Assembly (NCBI RefSeq): GCF_000527095.1
Contig: NZ_AZUN01000001.1
Location: forward strand, 3,175,501 to 3,239,500
Direction: 5' to 3'
Length of the DNA: 64,000 nucleotides
Source of the DNA: Methylomicrobium lacus LW14
GTDB taxonomy: Bacteria > Pseudomonadota > Gammaproteobacteria > Methylococcales > Methylomonadaceae
Shown here: piece by piece, positions 1 through 9,100 of the stretch
How the letters are laid out: every line of letters begins with the position of its first letter
Numbering within the stretch: the first letter of the stretch is position 1
Position numbers and translations under genes: made by a program
The notes under the pieces: model-generated
Databases searched by the model: none
Seen by the model: only the letters and a program-made list of their open reading frames with translations
Told to the model about the DNA's origin: nothing

Positions 1-243
1 GGTGTCCTTGAAGCGCTCGATACGAATCTTGGGGCCTTGCAGATCGCCCAGAATGCCGACGCGACGGCCGGTTTTCTTGCTCAGCTCTCTGACCCGCTCC
101 GCGCGCAGGATATGATCTTCGGCGGAACCGTGCGAAAAATTCATCCGCACCACGTCGATGCCGGCTTCAAATAACCCCTCCAGCACACCGGGTTTATCGG
201 TGGCAGGTCCGAGGGTCGCTAATATTTTGGTTCTTCTTAACAT
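1..243 (-). CDS. pyk: Pyruvate kinase, N-terminal part (runs off the window)
   Basis: The first 81 codons of a pyruvate kinase are present; the rest lies beyond base 1. The protein opens MLRRTKILATLGPATDKPG, followed by VVRMNFSHGS and GILGDLQGPKIR, which are the N-terminal signature blocks of the family (substrate and Mg/K site on the first strands of the barrel). The enzyme converts phosphoenolpyruvate and ADP to pyruvate and ATP in the cytoplasm. It starts 15 bases after the stop of gap on the same strand, so the two glycolytic genes are probably co-transcribed. Without the C-terminal half the isoform (PykA or PykF type) cannot be told. Confidence 0.93.
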   Translation of the reverse strand, partial: MLRRTKILATLGPATDKPGVLEGLFEAGIDVVRMNFSHGSAEDHILRAERVRELSKKTGRRVGILGDLQGPKIRIERFKDT

Positions 244-258
244 TCGATGAATAATGAC

Positions 259-1272
259 TTATTGAGCGTTGACTAAGGCAACGGTGGTATCCAGCATCCG
301 GTTCGAGAAACCCCATTCGTTGTCATACCAGGACAACACCTTCACGAAGTCGCCGTCTACCACATAAGTCGAAGGGGCTTCGAAGATCGAAGAAGCCGGA
401 TTGTGGTTGAAGTCGGTCGAAACCAGCGGCAGGTCGTTGATCACCAGAATGCCTTTCAACGGGCCTTCGGAGGCGGCGGTCAAAACCGCGGTGATTTCTT
501 CCTTGCTGGTCGCTCTCTTCGCTTTGAACACCAGGTCGACGACCGAGACGTTGATGGTCGGAACGCGCATCGCGAAACCGTCCAGCTTGCCTTTCAGTTC
601 CGGCAATACCAAGCCGACCGCGGCAGCCGCGCCGGTTTTGGTCGGGATCATCGATTGGGTCGCGGAACGCGCGCGGCGCAGGTCGCTGTGGTAAACGTCG
701 GTCAGAACCTGGTCGTTGGTGTAAGAGTGAATCGTGGTCATCAAGCCGTGCTCGATACCGATCGCGTCATGCAGAGGCTTGACCAAAGGCGCCAAGCAGT
801 TGGTGGTGCAGGATGCATTCGAAATGACGGTGTCGGACGCTTTCAGGGTCTTGTGGTTGACGCCGAAAACGATCGTCGCATCGACATCGTTGCCGCCTGG
901 AGCGGAGATGATGACTTTTTTCGCGCCCGCAGTGATGTGCGCGGAAGCTTTCGCCTTGCTGGTGAACAAGCCGGTGCATTCGTGCACGACGTCGATGCCC
1001 AGTTCGCCCCAAGGCAGCTTGGATGGATCGCGTTCGGAGAAGACTCGGATTCTGTCGCCGTTGATCACGATGTAGTCGCCGTCAACGCTGACTTCGAAAG
1101 GAAATTTGCCGTGAACCGAGTCGTATTTGGTCAAATGGGCATTGGTGTTGCTGTCGCCCAGGTCGTTGATCGCGACGACTTGAATTTCATTGGTGCGGCC
1201 TGATTCATAGAGCGCGCGGATCACATTGCGGCCGATCCGGCCATAACCATTGATTGCAACTTTAATTGCCAT
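259..1272 (-). CDS. gap: Glyceraldehyde-3-phosphate dehydrogenase, type I
   Basis: A 337-residue protein of normal GapA length. An N-terminal Rossmann fold is marked by INGYGRIGRN (8-17), and the acidic residue in VVAINDL suggests NAD preference. The catalytic motif SNASCTTNC puts the nucleophile at Cys155, and the HSYTNDQ block with its His follows. It oxidises and phosphorylates glyceraldehyde 3-phosphate to 1,3-bisphosphoglycerate. The start has a good ribosome site (GGAGAG, 5 bases upstream). pyk follows 15 bases downstream on the same strand. Erythrose-4-phosphate dehydrogenase (Epd) is the nearest alternative, because ALYESGR and GIEHG resemble Epd. The SYTNDQ segment and the KTGAAAAVG block favour GAPDH. 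Confidence 0.93.
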   Translation of the reverse strand: MAIKVAINGYGRIGRNVIRALYESGRTNEIQVVAINDLGDSNTNAHLTKYDSVHGKFPFEVSVDGDYIVINGDRIRVFSERDPSKLPWGELGIDVVHECTGLFTSKAKASAHITAGAKKVIISAPGGNDVDATIVFGVNHKTLKASDTVISNASCTTNCLAPLVKPLHDAIGIEHGLMTTIHSYTNDQVLTDVYHSDLRRARSATQSMIPTKTGAAAAVGLVLPELKGKLDGFAMRVPTINVSVVDLVFKAKRATSKEEITAVLTAASEGPLKGILVINDLPLVSTDFNHNPASSIFEAPSTYVVDGDFVKVLSWYDNEWGFSNRMLDTTVALVNAQ

Positions 1273-1554
1273 TGAGTCTCTCCAGAGTGATGAGTATGAA
1301 AAACCAACTGTATTGAGGGGTTGTCGAACTACCCCAAAATCCTGTTACTATACCAAAAATCAAGGGGATTCGTCTATTGACGACGGCACGAAATTTATAA
1401 CGGAGTACTTAAAAACACAAGGCGCCTTGTTTGCGGTGCGTAAAGGCCAAGTTTGAACCCATTGCGCTATGAAATTTTTCGTGCCTTTCGTGTTTTTCGT
1501 GGACAATGCACAACATCAGGTTTTCATTCAGACTTACCCTGATATCCCTGGCGT

Positions 1555-2223
1555 TTACCGGAAGATGGCATTGATAAAGCGGGCAATGCGTTCGATTTCT
1601 TCGATGCATACCGAATGGTCCATCATGAAGTCGCACCATTCGACCGGATAGCCCCAGGCCAGCAGTTGATCGCTGGTTTTCTTGCCCAGTTCGACCGCAA
1701 CGACCGAATCGAGGATGCCGTGCGCGATCAAGACCGGCACATCCTGATTGGCGGCGGAGCGAGCGGTATCCATTTGTCCGAGGGTCGGCAGAAAGGTCGA
1801 CAGCGCCACGATGCCGGCCAATTTTCGTGAATGGCAGAGGCCGGCATGCAGAGCGATCGAGCCGCCCTGCGAAAAACCGGCCAACAGGATATGTTCCGGG
1901 GGGATGCCCTTGGCGATTTCAGCCTCGATCAGCTGTTCGATGGCTTGGCTGGAATCATAAATGCCGGCAACATCCGCCTTTAAATCGCGGGAGAGTTCGA
2001 GAATATCGAACCAGGCGCGCATGGTCATGCCGCCGTTGATCGTGACCGGGCGATAAGGCGCTTCGGGAAAAATGAAATGAATGTGCGCCTCGGCCTGTAG
2101 CCTAAGCTCGGGCACGATCGATTCGAAGTCATGGCCGTCGGCGCCGAGACCGTGCAGCCAGATGATAGAGTAGCGGTGCTCTGCCTTGGGTTGGATTTCG
2201 ACGGTACTGAGGGGTGAGTGCAT
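1555..2223 (-). CDS. Carboxylesterase / phospholipase, alpha/beta hydrolase
   Basis: A 222-residue cytosolic alpha/beta hydrolase of the small esterase/acyl-protein thioesterase group (Pseudomonas EstB type). The motifs are IIWLHGLGADGHDF (oxyanion region, about 20-33), GFSQGG with nucleophile Ser118, Asp172 in HGILDSVV and His203 in MMDHSV, so the catalytic triad is complete. There is no signal peptide. The family hydrolyses short-chain esters or lysophospholipids; the natural substrate is not predictable. It lies 19 bases downstream of the GFA-family gene on the same strand and may share its transcript. Confidence 0.85.
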   Translation of the reverse strand: MHSPLSTVEIQPKAEHRYSIIWLHGLGADGHDFESIVPELRLQAEAHIHFIFPEAPYRPVTINGGMTMRAWFDILELSRDLKADVAGIYDSSQAIEQLIEAEIAKGIPPEHILLAGFSQGGSIALHAGLCHSRKLAGIVALSTFLPTLGQMDTARSAANQDVPVLIAHGILDSVVAVELGKKTSDQLLAWGYPVEWCDFMMDHSVCIEEIERIARFINAIFR

Positions 2224-2242
2224 AAGTATCCTTTTCTCTGGC

Positions 2243-2653
2243 TTACCAGAAGTTGCCGGGGTATTTGGGTAAATCAGGATTCATCGCATCCCAGGGCTGT
2301 GCGTCGGCGACCCACATGTCCAGTTCGGGGCGGTAAATGGCGGGGTCGTCGAGCGTCATCGCCACGACCGGGCGGAGCTGGGTAAAGACGCTGTTGCGCC
2401 CGAACAAGGGGCCTCCGCATTGTGTGCAGAAAGCCCGGTAAACCGTATTGCCGCTCGCCGCCAGGGTCGGGAATTCGCGATAACTGCCGGTGACCTGCAA
2501 CGCCGAGTCCGGCACAAACATCAGCGCCATAGAGGCCGAGCCGCTCGACATCTGGCAAGTCCGGCAATGGCAATTGGCCATCCGCACCGGGCGGGCGTTG
2601 ATTTGATACCTGACCGCGCCGCACAAGCAGCCGCCGGTGATCGGAAGTTTCAT
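2243..2653 (-). CDS. GFA-fold (glutathione-dependent formaldehyde-activating-like) zinc protein
   Basis: A 136-residue single-domain protein with the GFA zinc pattern: Cys9 and Cys11 in GGCLCGAVRY, Cys28, Cys30 and Cys33 in NCHCRTC, and Cys76 and Cys79 in FCTQCGGPLF. These make the two zinc sites of the family named after S-(hydroxymethyl)glutathione synthase of Paracoccus. Most members are of unknown function, so a role in formaldehyde handling should not be assumed even if the host is a C1 oxidiser. It is followed at 19 bases by the carboxylesterase gene. The spacing of the DUF3301 gene, which starts divergently at 2741, leaves an 87-base promoter region. Confidence 0.85.
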   Translation of the reverse strand: MKLPITGGCLCGAVRYQINARPVRMANCHCRTCQMSSGSASMALMFVPDSALQVTGSYREFPTLAASGNTVYRAFCTQCGGPLFGRNSVFTQLRPVVAMTLDDPAIYRPELDMWVADAQPWDAMNPDLPKYPGNFW

Positions 2654-2740
2654 ATTTCCCCCCTAACTGGTCAACATTTCGGCCAATCTTAGTACAATTA
2701 GCGCTTTGCTGACAAACACTAATCCCGCATATCCGAACCC

Positions 2741-3070
2741 ATGCCAGCCGATATCGTTTCCATTGTCATTTTGATCACCTCGTATCTGTACTGGCGCCAC
2801 GCGCAACAGGTCAAGGAAATCGCTTTCGCGGCGACGCGGCGGCAGTGTCAGCTTTGCGAGGTGCAAATGCTGGATGACTACATCGCCCTGAGCCGCTGCG
2901 CCCTGGCGCGCGATAAAGCCGGGAAAATGCGCCTGCAGCGGCGCTTTACCTTCGAATTCTCGGCAACCGGGGAAGATCGTTATCAAGGTACCTGCGTGAT
3001 GATCGGCACGGACGTGGCCGCCATCGAAATGCCGGCCTACCGGCTGCCGGATGATTCGATCCGGGGTTAG
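2741..3070 (+). CDS. DUF3301 family membrane-anchored protein
   Basis: A 109-residue protein with one N-terminal hydrophobic segment (IVSIVILITSYLYWRH, about 5-20) followed by a cytoplasmic domain. The QCQLCEVQMLDDYIALSRC...LQRRFTFEFSATGEDRYQG pattern is the DUF3301 signature: a helix with conserved Cys/Leu and a beta-rich FEFS.DGEDR block. The family is common in gammaproteobacteria and has no known function. It runs divergently from the GFA gene and converges on the efflux outer-membrane gene, with 9 bases between the stops. Confidence 0.8.
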   Translation: MPADIVSIVILITSYLYWRHAQQVKEIAFAATRRQCQLCEVQMLDDYIALSRCALARDKAGKMRLQRRFTFEFSATGEDRYQGTCVMIGTDVAAIEMPAYRLPDDSIRG

Positions 3071-3079
3071 CGTCGGGCA

Positions 3080-4540
3080 TCATTTTGCTGTCGCGAGAGT
3101 TTCCCAGCCGCCGCCCAGGGCCTTGTAGACCGCGATCAACGAGGTTGCCACCGCGGTTTCACTTTGCGCCAACTGGCGCTGATCCTGAAGCAAGCGTAAT
3201 TCGGTATCCAGCACGGTCAGAAAATCGGTTATTCCCTCAGTGAAGCGCAAATGGGCTAAGTGATGCGCCTTTTCGCTGGCCTCGGCGGCCGAGGCCAGCA
3301 GCACTCGCCGGCTGCGTTCCTGGTTATAGGCGACCAGGGCGTTTTCGGTTTCCTCCAGCGCATTCAGCACGGTCTGTTCGTATTCCGCCAAATTGGCCTC
3401 GGCTTGGGCGTCGGCGGCCTTGATGCGGGCATAGACCCGTCCCAGATCGAGCGCCGCCCAGCTGATGCGAGGACCGGCCGAATAGGCATCGGCTCCGGCC
3501 GCGCCGAGGCCCGAAAGCGTGCTCGCTTCGAGAGACAGGGTGCCGACGAAAGTCACGCGCGGGAACAGGTCGGCGGTGGCGACGCCGATGCGGGCGGTCG
3601 CGGCGGCCAGCGTCCGTTCGGCGATGCGAATGTCGGGGCGGCGGCGCAGCAGTTCGGCCGGGTTGCCGATAGCGATGGCTTTCGGAAGTTTCGGGATCGG
3701 CGCGGGCTCTGACAGTTTCGCGGTGAGCGCGCCGGGCGTTTGGCCGGTCAGCACGCCAAGCCGGTGTATCGCACGTTTGATCCCGGTCTCAATCAGCGGA
3801 ATGCTCGCCAGGGTCGAATCCAGTTGCGCCGAAGCCCTGGACGTATCCAGTTCGGTGCCGCGGCCGATTTCGAGTTTGGCGCGGGTAATGTCCAGCGTTC
3901 GCGTCTGGTTGTCGGCGTTTCTTCGGGCCACTTCGAGCTGGTTCTGCAGGCCGCGCAATTCGAAATAATTGCGGGCGACCTCGGCGATCACGCTGACGCT
4001 AAGATCCTGCAGGCTGGCTTCCTGCGCCTCGACCTCGTCGCTGCTGGCTTCGATGTCGCGGCGCACGCGGCCGAAGAAATCGACTTCCCAGAATGCATCG
4101 AAACCGGTGCTATAAAGCTTCAGGCCGCGCGGCACGAAGGCCCGGTTGTTCAAAGCCCCGACGCTACGCTTCTGGTCGGTGTAATTGGCGTGCGAACTGA
4201 TAATCGGCGCCAGGTTCAGGCCGGCTTCCAGATACAGCGCCCTGGCTTCGCGCAGGTTCGCCAGCGCGCTCTTCAGGTCGTAATTATGGCGCAGGGCCAG
4301 GTCGACCAGAGCGTTCAGCTCGCTGTCGTTGAACAGCTTCCACCAGTCTTTTTGCGTCGCCTGTCCGGAATATTCGCGATGATCTGCGTTCGCGAAGGCG
4401 GGTGGGGTTGTTGCCGCCGGCGTCTGGTAGTCGGGGCCGACGGCGCAGCCGCCCAGTGCGGTCGCGCCTGCGATAGCGAGTGCGAAAAGGCGGCTATGCA
4501 AATGCATCGGGGCGCGCGCGGGTGCGATAGGCTGAATCAT
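3080..4540 (-). CDS. RND efflux outer-membrane lipoprotein (OprM/NodT family)
   Basis: A 486-residue outer-membrane factor. A signal peptide ends in the lipobox LGGC with Cys32 as the lipidation site, followed by AVGPDYQTP, the usual mature start of the family. Two repeats of the TolC-type fold follow, with conserved DWWKLFNDSELNALVDLAL, LRRRPDIRIAERTLAAATARIG and ALEETENALVAY segments. It should trimerise into the exit duct of the efflux pump. Its start codon overlaps the end of the pump gene by four bases, so translation is coupled. It is the last gene of an adaptor-pump-duct operon on the minus strand. Confidence 0.92.
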   Translation of the reverse strand: MIQPIAPARAPMHLHSRLFALAIAGATALGGCAVGPDYQTPAATTPPAFANADHREYSGQATQKDWWKLFNDSELNALVDLALRHNYDLKSALANLREARALYLEAGLNLAPIISSHANYTDQKRSVGALNNRAFVPRGLKLYSTGFDAFWEVDFFGRVRRDIEASSDEVEAQEASLQDLSVSVIAEVARNYFELRGLQNQLEVARRNADNQTRTLDITRAKLEIGRGTELDTSRASAQLDSTLASIPLIETGIKRAIHRLGVLTGQTPGALTAKLSEPAPIPKLPKAIAIGNPAELLRRRPDIRIAERTLAAATARIGVATADLFPRVTFVGTLSLEASTLSGLGAAGADAYSAGPRISWAALDLGRVYARIKAADAQAEANLAEYEQTVLNALEETENALVAYNQERSRRVLLASAAEASEKAHHLAHLRFTEGITDFLTVLDTELRLLQDQRQLAQSETAVATSLIAVYKALGGGWETLATAK

Positions 4541-7500
4541 GAGTCTGAACCGGAAGAAGGTTGATCGGTAAGCGCATGGCGGGTTTTAAGCCTCGACGAT
4601 GACCAGCGCTGCGCCAGCGCCTGCACGGTCACATAGAAGACCGGCGTCAACAAAAGGCCGAACAAGGTCACCCCGGCCATGCCGCTGAACACCGCGGTGC
4701 CCAGAATTCGACGCGATTCGGCCCCGGCGCCTTCGGCGACCACCAGCGGAAACACGCCCATGATGAAGGCGAACGAGGTCATCAGGATCGGTCGCAGCCG
4801 GATGCCGGAAGCCTCGACCGCGGCTTCGAAGCGGTCGAGGCCTTCTTCCTGGCGCCGTTTGGCGAACTCGACGATCAAGATCGCGTTTTTGCTGGCCAGA
4901 CCCACCAAGACGATGAAACCGACCTGGGTAAAGATATTGTTGTCCATGCCGCGTAGCCAGATGCCGGCCATTGAGGACAGGATACACATCGGCACGATCA
5001 GGATCACCGCGAACGGCAGCGACCAGCTTTCATACTGGGCCGCGAGCGCCAGGAACACGAAAATCACGCTGAGCGGAAACACCAGCATCGCGACATTGCC
5101 GGCCAGCACCTGCTGCAGGCTCAGTTCGGTCCATTCGAAGCCGAAGCCGGGCGGCAGTTCCGCGTTCAAGAGCTTATCCATCATCTCGATCGCCTGGCCC
5201 GAGCTGATGCCGGGCAAGGTGCTGCCGTTGATTTCGGCCGTAGGATACATGTTGTAGCGCGTGATCTTGTCCGGCCCGGTAATCGCCTTTACATCGACCA
5301 GCGAGCCGAGCGGCACCATGCCGCCCTTCGCGTTCCGGGTCTTCAGTTCGCTGATGTCCGACGGCTGCATCCGGAATTCCGAATCGGCCTGGGCGACGAC
5401 CTGATAGGTGCGGCCGAAGGCGTTGAAGTCGTTCACATAGAGCGAGCCCAGGTAGATCTGCAGGGTGTCGAACACATCCTTCAACGGTACGTCCATCGAC
5501 TTGACGCGCGTGCGGTCGACATCCAGGAATAATTGCGGCACGCCGGAGCGGAAGGTCGTGAACAAGCCGACCAGGCCCGGTTGCTGACTGCCCTTGGCGA
5601 TCATCTCGGAGGTGACTTGTTGTAGCGCGTCAATGCCGGCATTGGTGCGGTCCTGGATTTGCAGCTTGAAGCCTCCGACCGCGCTCATGCCCCGGATCGG
5701 CGGCGGCGCAAACACCGCGATATACGCATCCTGGACCGTGGCGAGGCGCTGCTGCAGCTTTTTGACGACCGCATCGGCGTGCAGTTCGGGCCGGCCTGCG
5801 CGACTATCGAAATCATCGAGCCGCGCGAACATGGTCGCGACGTTGGACTGGCTGGAACCGCTCAGGATCGAGAAGCCGGCGTAGGCATTCAAGTGCTTGA
5901 CCCCTTCGGTATCCAGCACGATGCGCGTCGCCTGCTGCACCACGGCCTGGGTGCGGGCCAGCGAGGCGGCGTCGGGTAGCTGCGCATACAGGATCAGATA
6001 GCCTTGGTCCTGCTGTGGAATGAAGCCGGTTGGAACCTTTTCGAAGGCCAGAAAGTTCAACCCGTTGAGCCCCAGGTAGAGCACCAGCACGACGGCGGTC
6101 ATCCGGATCAACCGGCCGACCAGGCGCGCGTAGCCGGCGCTGAAGCGGTCGAAAAACCGGTTGAAGCCGTTGAAGAACCAGCCGAACAAGCGGTCGATCA
6201 GGCGCGTCAGCCTGTCCTTGTCGCCGTGCGCCCTGTCCAGCAACAAGGTGCACAAGGCCGGGCTCAGCGTCAGCGAATTGAATGCCGAGATCACCGTCGA
6301 CACCGCGATCGTCAGCGCGAACTGTTTGTAGAAAGCGCCCGAGACGCCGGTGATGAAGGCGGTCGGCACGAATACCGCGACCAGCACCAGCGCGGTCGCG
6401 ATGATCGGGCCGACCACTTCCGACATTGCCTTGCGCGCCGCTTCCCTGGCTTTCAGGCCGAGCGCGATATGGCGCTCGACGTTTTCGACGACCACGATCG
6501 CGTCGTCCACCACAATCCCAATCGCCAGCACCAGGCCGAACAACGACAAGGTGTTCAAGGACAGGCCCAGCGCGGCCATCACCCCGAAGGTGCCGATCAG
6601 GGACACCGGCACCGCCAGCAGCGGAATGATCGCCGGGCGCCAGTTCTGCAGGAACACCACGATCACGATCACGACCAGCAAGAGGGCTTCGAACAGCGTT
6701 TTGACGACTGCGTCGATCGATTGCTGCACGAACACGACCGTGTCATAGACCATGTTGTATTCCAGACCCTCGGGGAAGCGGGTCTTCAGCTTTTCCATCG
6801 CCTCGACGACCGCCTTCTTGGTGTCCAGCGCGTTCGAGCCCGGCAGTTGGAAGATCGCGAGGCCGACGGTCGGCTCGCCGTCCAGGAACAGGCCCGAGTT
6901 GTAATCCTTGGCGCCCAGCTCGATGCGGGCCACGTCCTTCAGCCGGGTCACCTGGCCGTCCGCGCCTTTTTTAATCACGATATCGGCGAACTGTTCGGCC
7001 TCCATCAGCCTTCCTAGCGTGCTAACCGTGTATTGAAAATCGGTGTTTTCCTTCGACGGTTGCTGGCCGATCACCCCGGCCGCCACCTGAATGTTCTGTT
7101 CGCGGATCGCGTTGACCACGTCGCTCGCGGTCAGGTTGCGCGCGGCGACCTGCTCGGGATTCAGCCACAGGCGCATGCTGTAGTCGCGGGCGCCGAACAC
7201 CAGAATTTCGCCGACGCCAGGCAGACGTGCCAAAATATCCTTGATCTGCAACAGCGCGTAATTACTCAGATAAACGCTGTCATAGCGCTTGTCCGGGGAG
7301 ATCAGGTTGACGACCAGGCTCAGGTCCGGGCTGCGTTTCTTGACGCTGACGCCCTGCCGCCGTACTTCCTCGGGCAGCCTGGGTTCTGCGAGCGCGACCC
7401 GGTTTTGCACCAGCACCTGGGCTTTGTCGAGGTTCGTGCCCGGCTTGAAGGTCACCGTCAGCGCCATGTTGCCGCTATTGGTGGACTGGGAAGACAGGTA

Positions 7501-7737
7501 GAGCATGTCTTCGACGCCGTTGACTTCCTGCTCGATCGGCGTTGCCACCGTTTCGGCGACAACCTGGGCGTTGGCGCCCGGGTACGTCGCGCTGATCACC
7601 ACGGTGGGCGGCGCGATCTCCGGGTATTGGGCGATGGGCAGAGCGATCAGCGCCAGCCCGCCGACCAGGAGGATCAGAATGGACAGCACCGAAGCGAAGA
7701 TCGGCCGGTCGATAAAAAAATGCGTAAAGCGGTCCAT
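4537..7737 (-). CDS. RND multidrug efflux permease (HAE1/AcrB family)
   Basis: A 1066-residue inner-membrane transporter with the family's full length and its 12 expected membrane helices. The N-terminus (MDRFTHFFIDRPIFASVLSI) is typical of the MexF/TtgB-like branch. The proton-relay motif GIVVDDAIVVVENVERH with paired Asp in TM4 is intact. Two large periplasmic loops carry the porter and docking domains. It exchanges protons for hydrophobic compounds, passing them to the adaptor and the outer-membrane duct. It follows the adaptor gene after 3 bases and overlaps the duct gene by four bases. Substrate range cannot be read from sequence; intrinsic multidrug or solvent efflux is the usual role. 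Confidence 0.94.
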   Translation of the reverse strand: MDRFTHFFIDRPIFASVLSILILLVGGLALIALPIAQYPEIAPPTVVISATYPGANAQVVAETVATPIEQEVNGVEDMLYLSSQSTNSGNMALTVTFKPGTNLDKAQVLVQNRVALAEPRLPEEVRRQGVSVKKRSPDLSLVVNLISPDKRYDSVYLSNYALLQIKDILARLPGVGEILVFGARDYSMRLWLNPEQVAARNLTASDVVNAIREQNIQVAAGVIGQQPSKENTDFQYTVSTLGRLMEAEQFADIVIKKGADGQVTRLKDVARIELGAKDYNSGLFLDGEPTVGLAIFQLPGSNALDTKKAVVEAMEKLKTRFPEGLEYNMVYDTVVFVQQSIDAVVKTLFEALLLVVIVIVVFLQNWRPAIIPLLAVPVSLIGTFGVMAALGLSLNTLSLFGLVLAIGIVVDDAIVVVENVERHIALGLKAREAARKAMSEVVGPIIATALVLVAVFVPTAFITGVSGAFYKQFALTIAVSTVISAFNSLTLSPALCTLLLDRAHGDKDRLTRLIDRLFGWFFNGFNRFFDRFSAGYARLVGRLIRMTAVVLVLYLGLNGLNFLAFEKVPTGFIPQQDQGYLILYAQLPDAASLARTQAVVQQATRIVLDTEGVKHLNAYAGFSILSGSSQSNVATMFARLDDFDSRAGRPELHADAVVKKLQQRLATVQDAYIAVFAPPPIRGMSAVGGFKLQIQDRTNAGIDALQQVTSEMIAKGSQQPGLVGLFTTFRSGVPQLFLDVDRTRVKSMDVPLKDVFDTLQIYLGSLYVNDFNAFGRTYQVVAQADSEFRMQPSDISELKTRNAKGGMVPLGSLVDVKAITGPDKITRYNMYPTAEINGSTLPGISSGQAIEMMDKLLNAELPPGFGFEWTELSLQQVLAGNVAMLVFPLSVIFVFLALAAQYESWSLPFAVILIVPMCILSSMAGIWLRGMDNNIFTQVGFIVLVGLASKNAILIVEFAKRRQEEGLDRFEAAVEASGIRLRPILMTSFAFIMGVFPLVVAEGAGAESRRILGTAVFSGMAGVTLFGLLLTPVFYVTVQALAQRWSSSRLKTRHALTDQPSSGSDS

Positions 7738-7740
7738 GGT

Positions 7741-8991
7741 CTAGTGTCCTTTTGACGGCTCGGCGAGCGAAATTCGCTCGGGGTTGACCTTGATGCCGGG
7801 CCTGAGCTTTTGCAGGCCTTCGACCACGATCCAGTCCTCGGCTTTCAGACCTTTGCTGATCACGCGCGACTGGCCGATATGCGCGCCGAGTTCGACCTTG
7901 CGGTATTCCACTTCATTGTTCGGGTTCGTTACCCAGACGAAACGCTGGGCCTGGTCGGTGCCGATCGCCCGGTCGGGCAGCAGCAAGGCGGGATAAGGCT
8001 CGCCGGCGCGCACCCTCAGGCGGGCGAAAAAGCCGGGGCTCAGCAATTCGTCGGTGTTGGCGAAAACACCGCGCAGCGTGACCGTGCCGGTCGCGGTATC
8101 CTCGCGGGGCGCGATGTAATCGAGAATGCCCCGATGCGGAAAAGCGGTTTCATCGGTCAGCGCCAGTTCCACCGGCGTGCCCGCGATGCCGGCCTCGCGC
8201 CCGCCGTTTTGCCGCATTTGCCGGCGGTACTTCAAGACCGCGCGTTCGTCCGCATCGACATAGACGTAGACCGGGTCGATGGACACGATCGTCGTCAACA
8301 GCGTGTCGTCGTTCTTGACCAGGTTGCCTTCGGTGATCGATTCCCGGCCGATGCGGCCGTTGATCGGCGCGCGCACCTGGGTAAATTCAAGATTCAGCCG
8401 GGCGGTTTCGACATTGGCGGATGCGGATTCGACCGCCGCCGCAGCCTCGCGCAGTCCCTTCTGGCGGGCATCGAATTCTTCTTTCGAAATCGCCTTGACC
8501 TTGAACAGGTTTTCGGCTCGCGCCATATCGTTGGACGCCAGTTCCTTACGGGACCGGAAACGCTCCAGTTCCGCCGCTGCATAGGCCAGTTGGGCCTTGA
8601 AGGGCCGGGGGTCGATCACGAACAGCAGGTCGCCTTTTTTGACTTTCTCGCCGTCTTTGAAGTTGACCTTGTCCAGATAGCCGCTGACCCTGGCGCGGAT
8701 CTCGACCGACTCGACTGCTTCGATACGGCCGGTGTATTCATCCCATTCGGTCACATCCTGGCTTAACGGCTGCGCGATTTTGATGTTCGGCGGCGGTCCT
8801 TCGGGCGGCTTGCCGGTTGGCGCTTCGGCTTGTTGGCAGCCTAAGGTGCCGGTCAGGGCGATCGCCGCGAGTCCTGCCAGCAGCGCGCGCCGCATCGGCA
8901 GAAAAACATGGCCCCCGACTGTCTCGGAGAATAATGCGGTAGATGGACTTTTGCGATGCATAACGGCCGGCCTGCTGGTGTTCTGGGTCAT
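7741..8991 (-). CDS. RND efflux periplasmic adaptor (membrane fusion protein)
   Basis: An MFP/HlyD-family adaptor. The reading frame is open from 9042, but that ATG lies inside the palindromic operator at 9022-9043, so I place the start at the Met at 8991 (417 residues). A Met at 8895 directly before RRALLAGLAAIALTGTLGC is also possible; that segment is a lipoprotein-like signal with Cys69 of the longest frame. Domains: membrane-proximal strand, biotinyl-lipoyl halves (VEIRARVSGYLDKVNFKDG and VRAPINGRIGRESI), a helical hairpin with high Glu/Ala content between them, then a beta-barrel. It links the pump to the duct. First gene of the operon, divergent from the TetR gene. Confidence 0.9.
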   Translation of the reverse strand: MTQNTSRPAVMHRKSPSTALFSETVGGHVFLPMRRALLAGLAAIALTGTLGCQQAEAPTGKPPEGPPPNIKIAQPLSQDVTEWDEYTGRIEAVESVEIRARVSGYLDKVNFKDGEKVKKGDLLFVIDPRPFKAQLAYAAAELERFRSRKELASNDMARAENLFKVKAISKEEFDARQKGLREAAAAVESASANVETARLNLEFTQVRAPINGRIGRESITEGNLVKNDDTLLTTIVSIDPVYVYVDADERAVLKYRRQMRQNGGREAGIAGTPVELALTDETAFPHRGILDYIAPREDTATGTVTLRGVFANTDELLSPGFFARLRVRAGEPYPALLLPDRAIGTDQAQRFVWVTNPNNEVEYRKVELGAHIGQSRVISKGLKAEDWIVVEGLQKLRPGIKVNPERISLAEPSKGH

Positions 8992-9021
8992 CCTTTTATT
9001 GTCCGTGAAGTGAGAATTTAA

Positions 9022-9043
9022 AATGGTAATATACATTACCATT
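9022..9043. promoter_or_regulatory. Palindromic operator of the RND efflux operon
   Basis: A 22-base inverted repeat, AATGGTAAT-N4-ATTACCATT, with perfect 9-base arms, sits between the divergent TetR gene (start 9101) and the efflux adaptor gene. Position, symmetry and length fit a TetR-family operator that represses the pump operon and possibly its own gene. Binding is inferred from context. Confidence 0.7.
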
Positions 9044-9100
9044 TATTGTAGGTTATGATCATTCCTGGCCTAAGTCAAATTTTTTTGAGTATACGACACT

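Noticed and set aside
403..1203. Long plus-strand open frame over gap (266 codons)
   Set aside because: It is the antisense shadow of gap; the composition (Arg/Gln/Val-rich) has no domain character.
1478..1503. Sequence similar to a repeated TTTCGTG motif upstream of the carboxylesterase gene's 3' end
   Set aside because: It resembles a common dispersed sequence, but only one copy is in the window, so no repeat can be shown.
2243..2653. Formaldehyde detoxification gene linked to methylotrophy
   Set aside because: The GFA fold alone does not show activity on formaldehyde; most family members act on unknown substrates.
6004..7017. 337-codon plus-strand frame opposite the RND pump gene
   Set aside because: Antisense of a high-GC gene; the product is repetitive Gln/His/Arg text with no motif.
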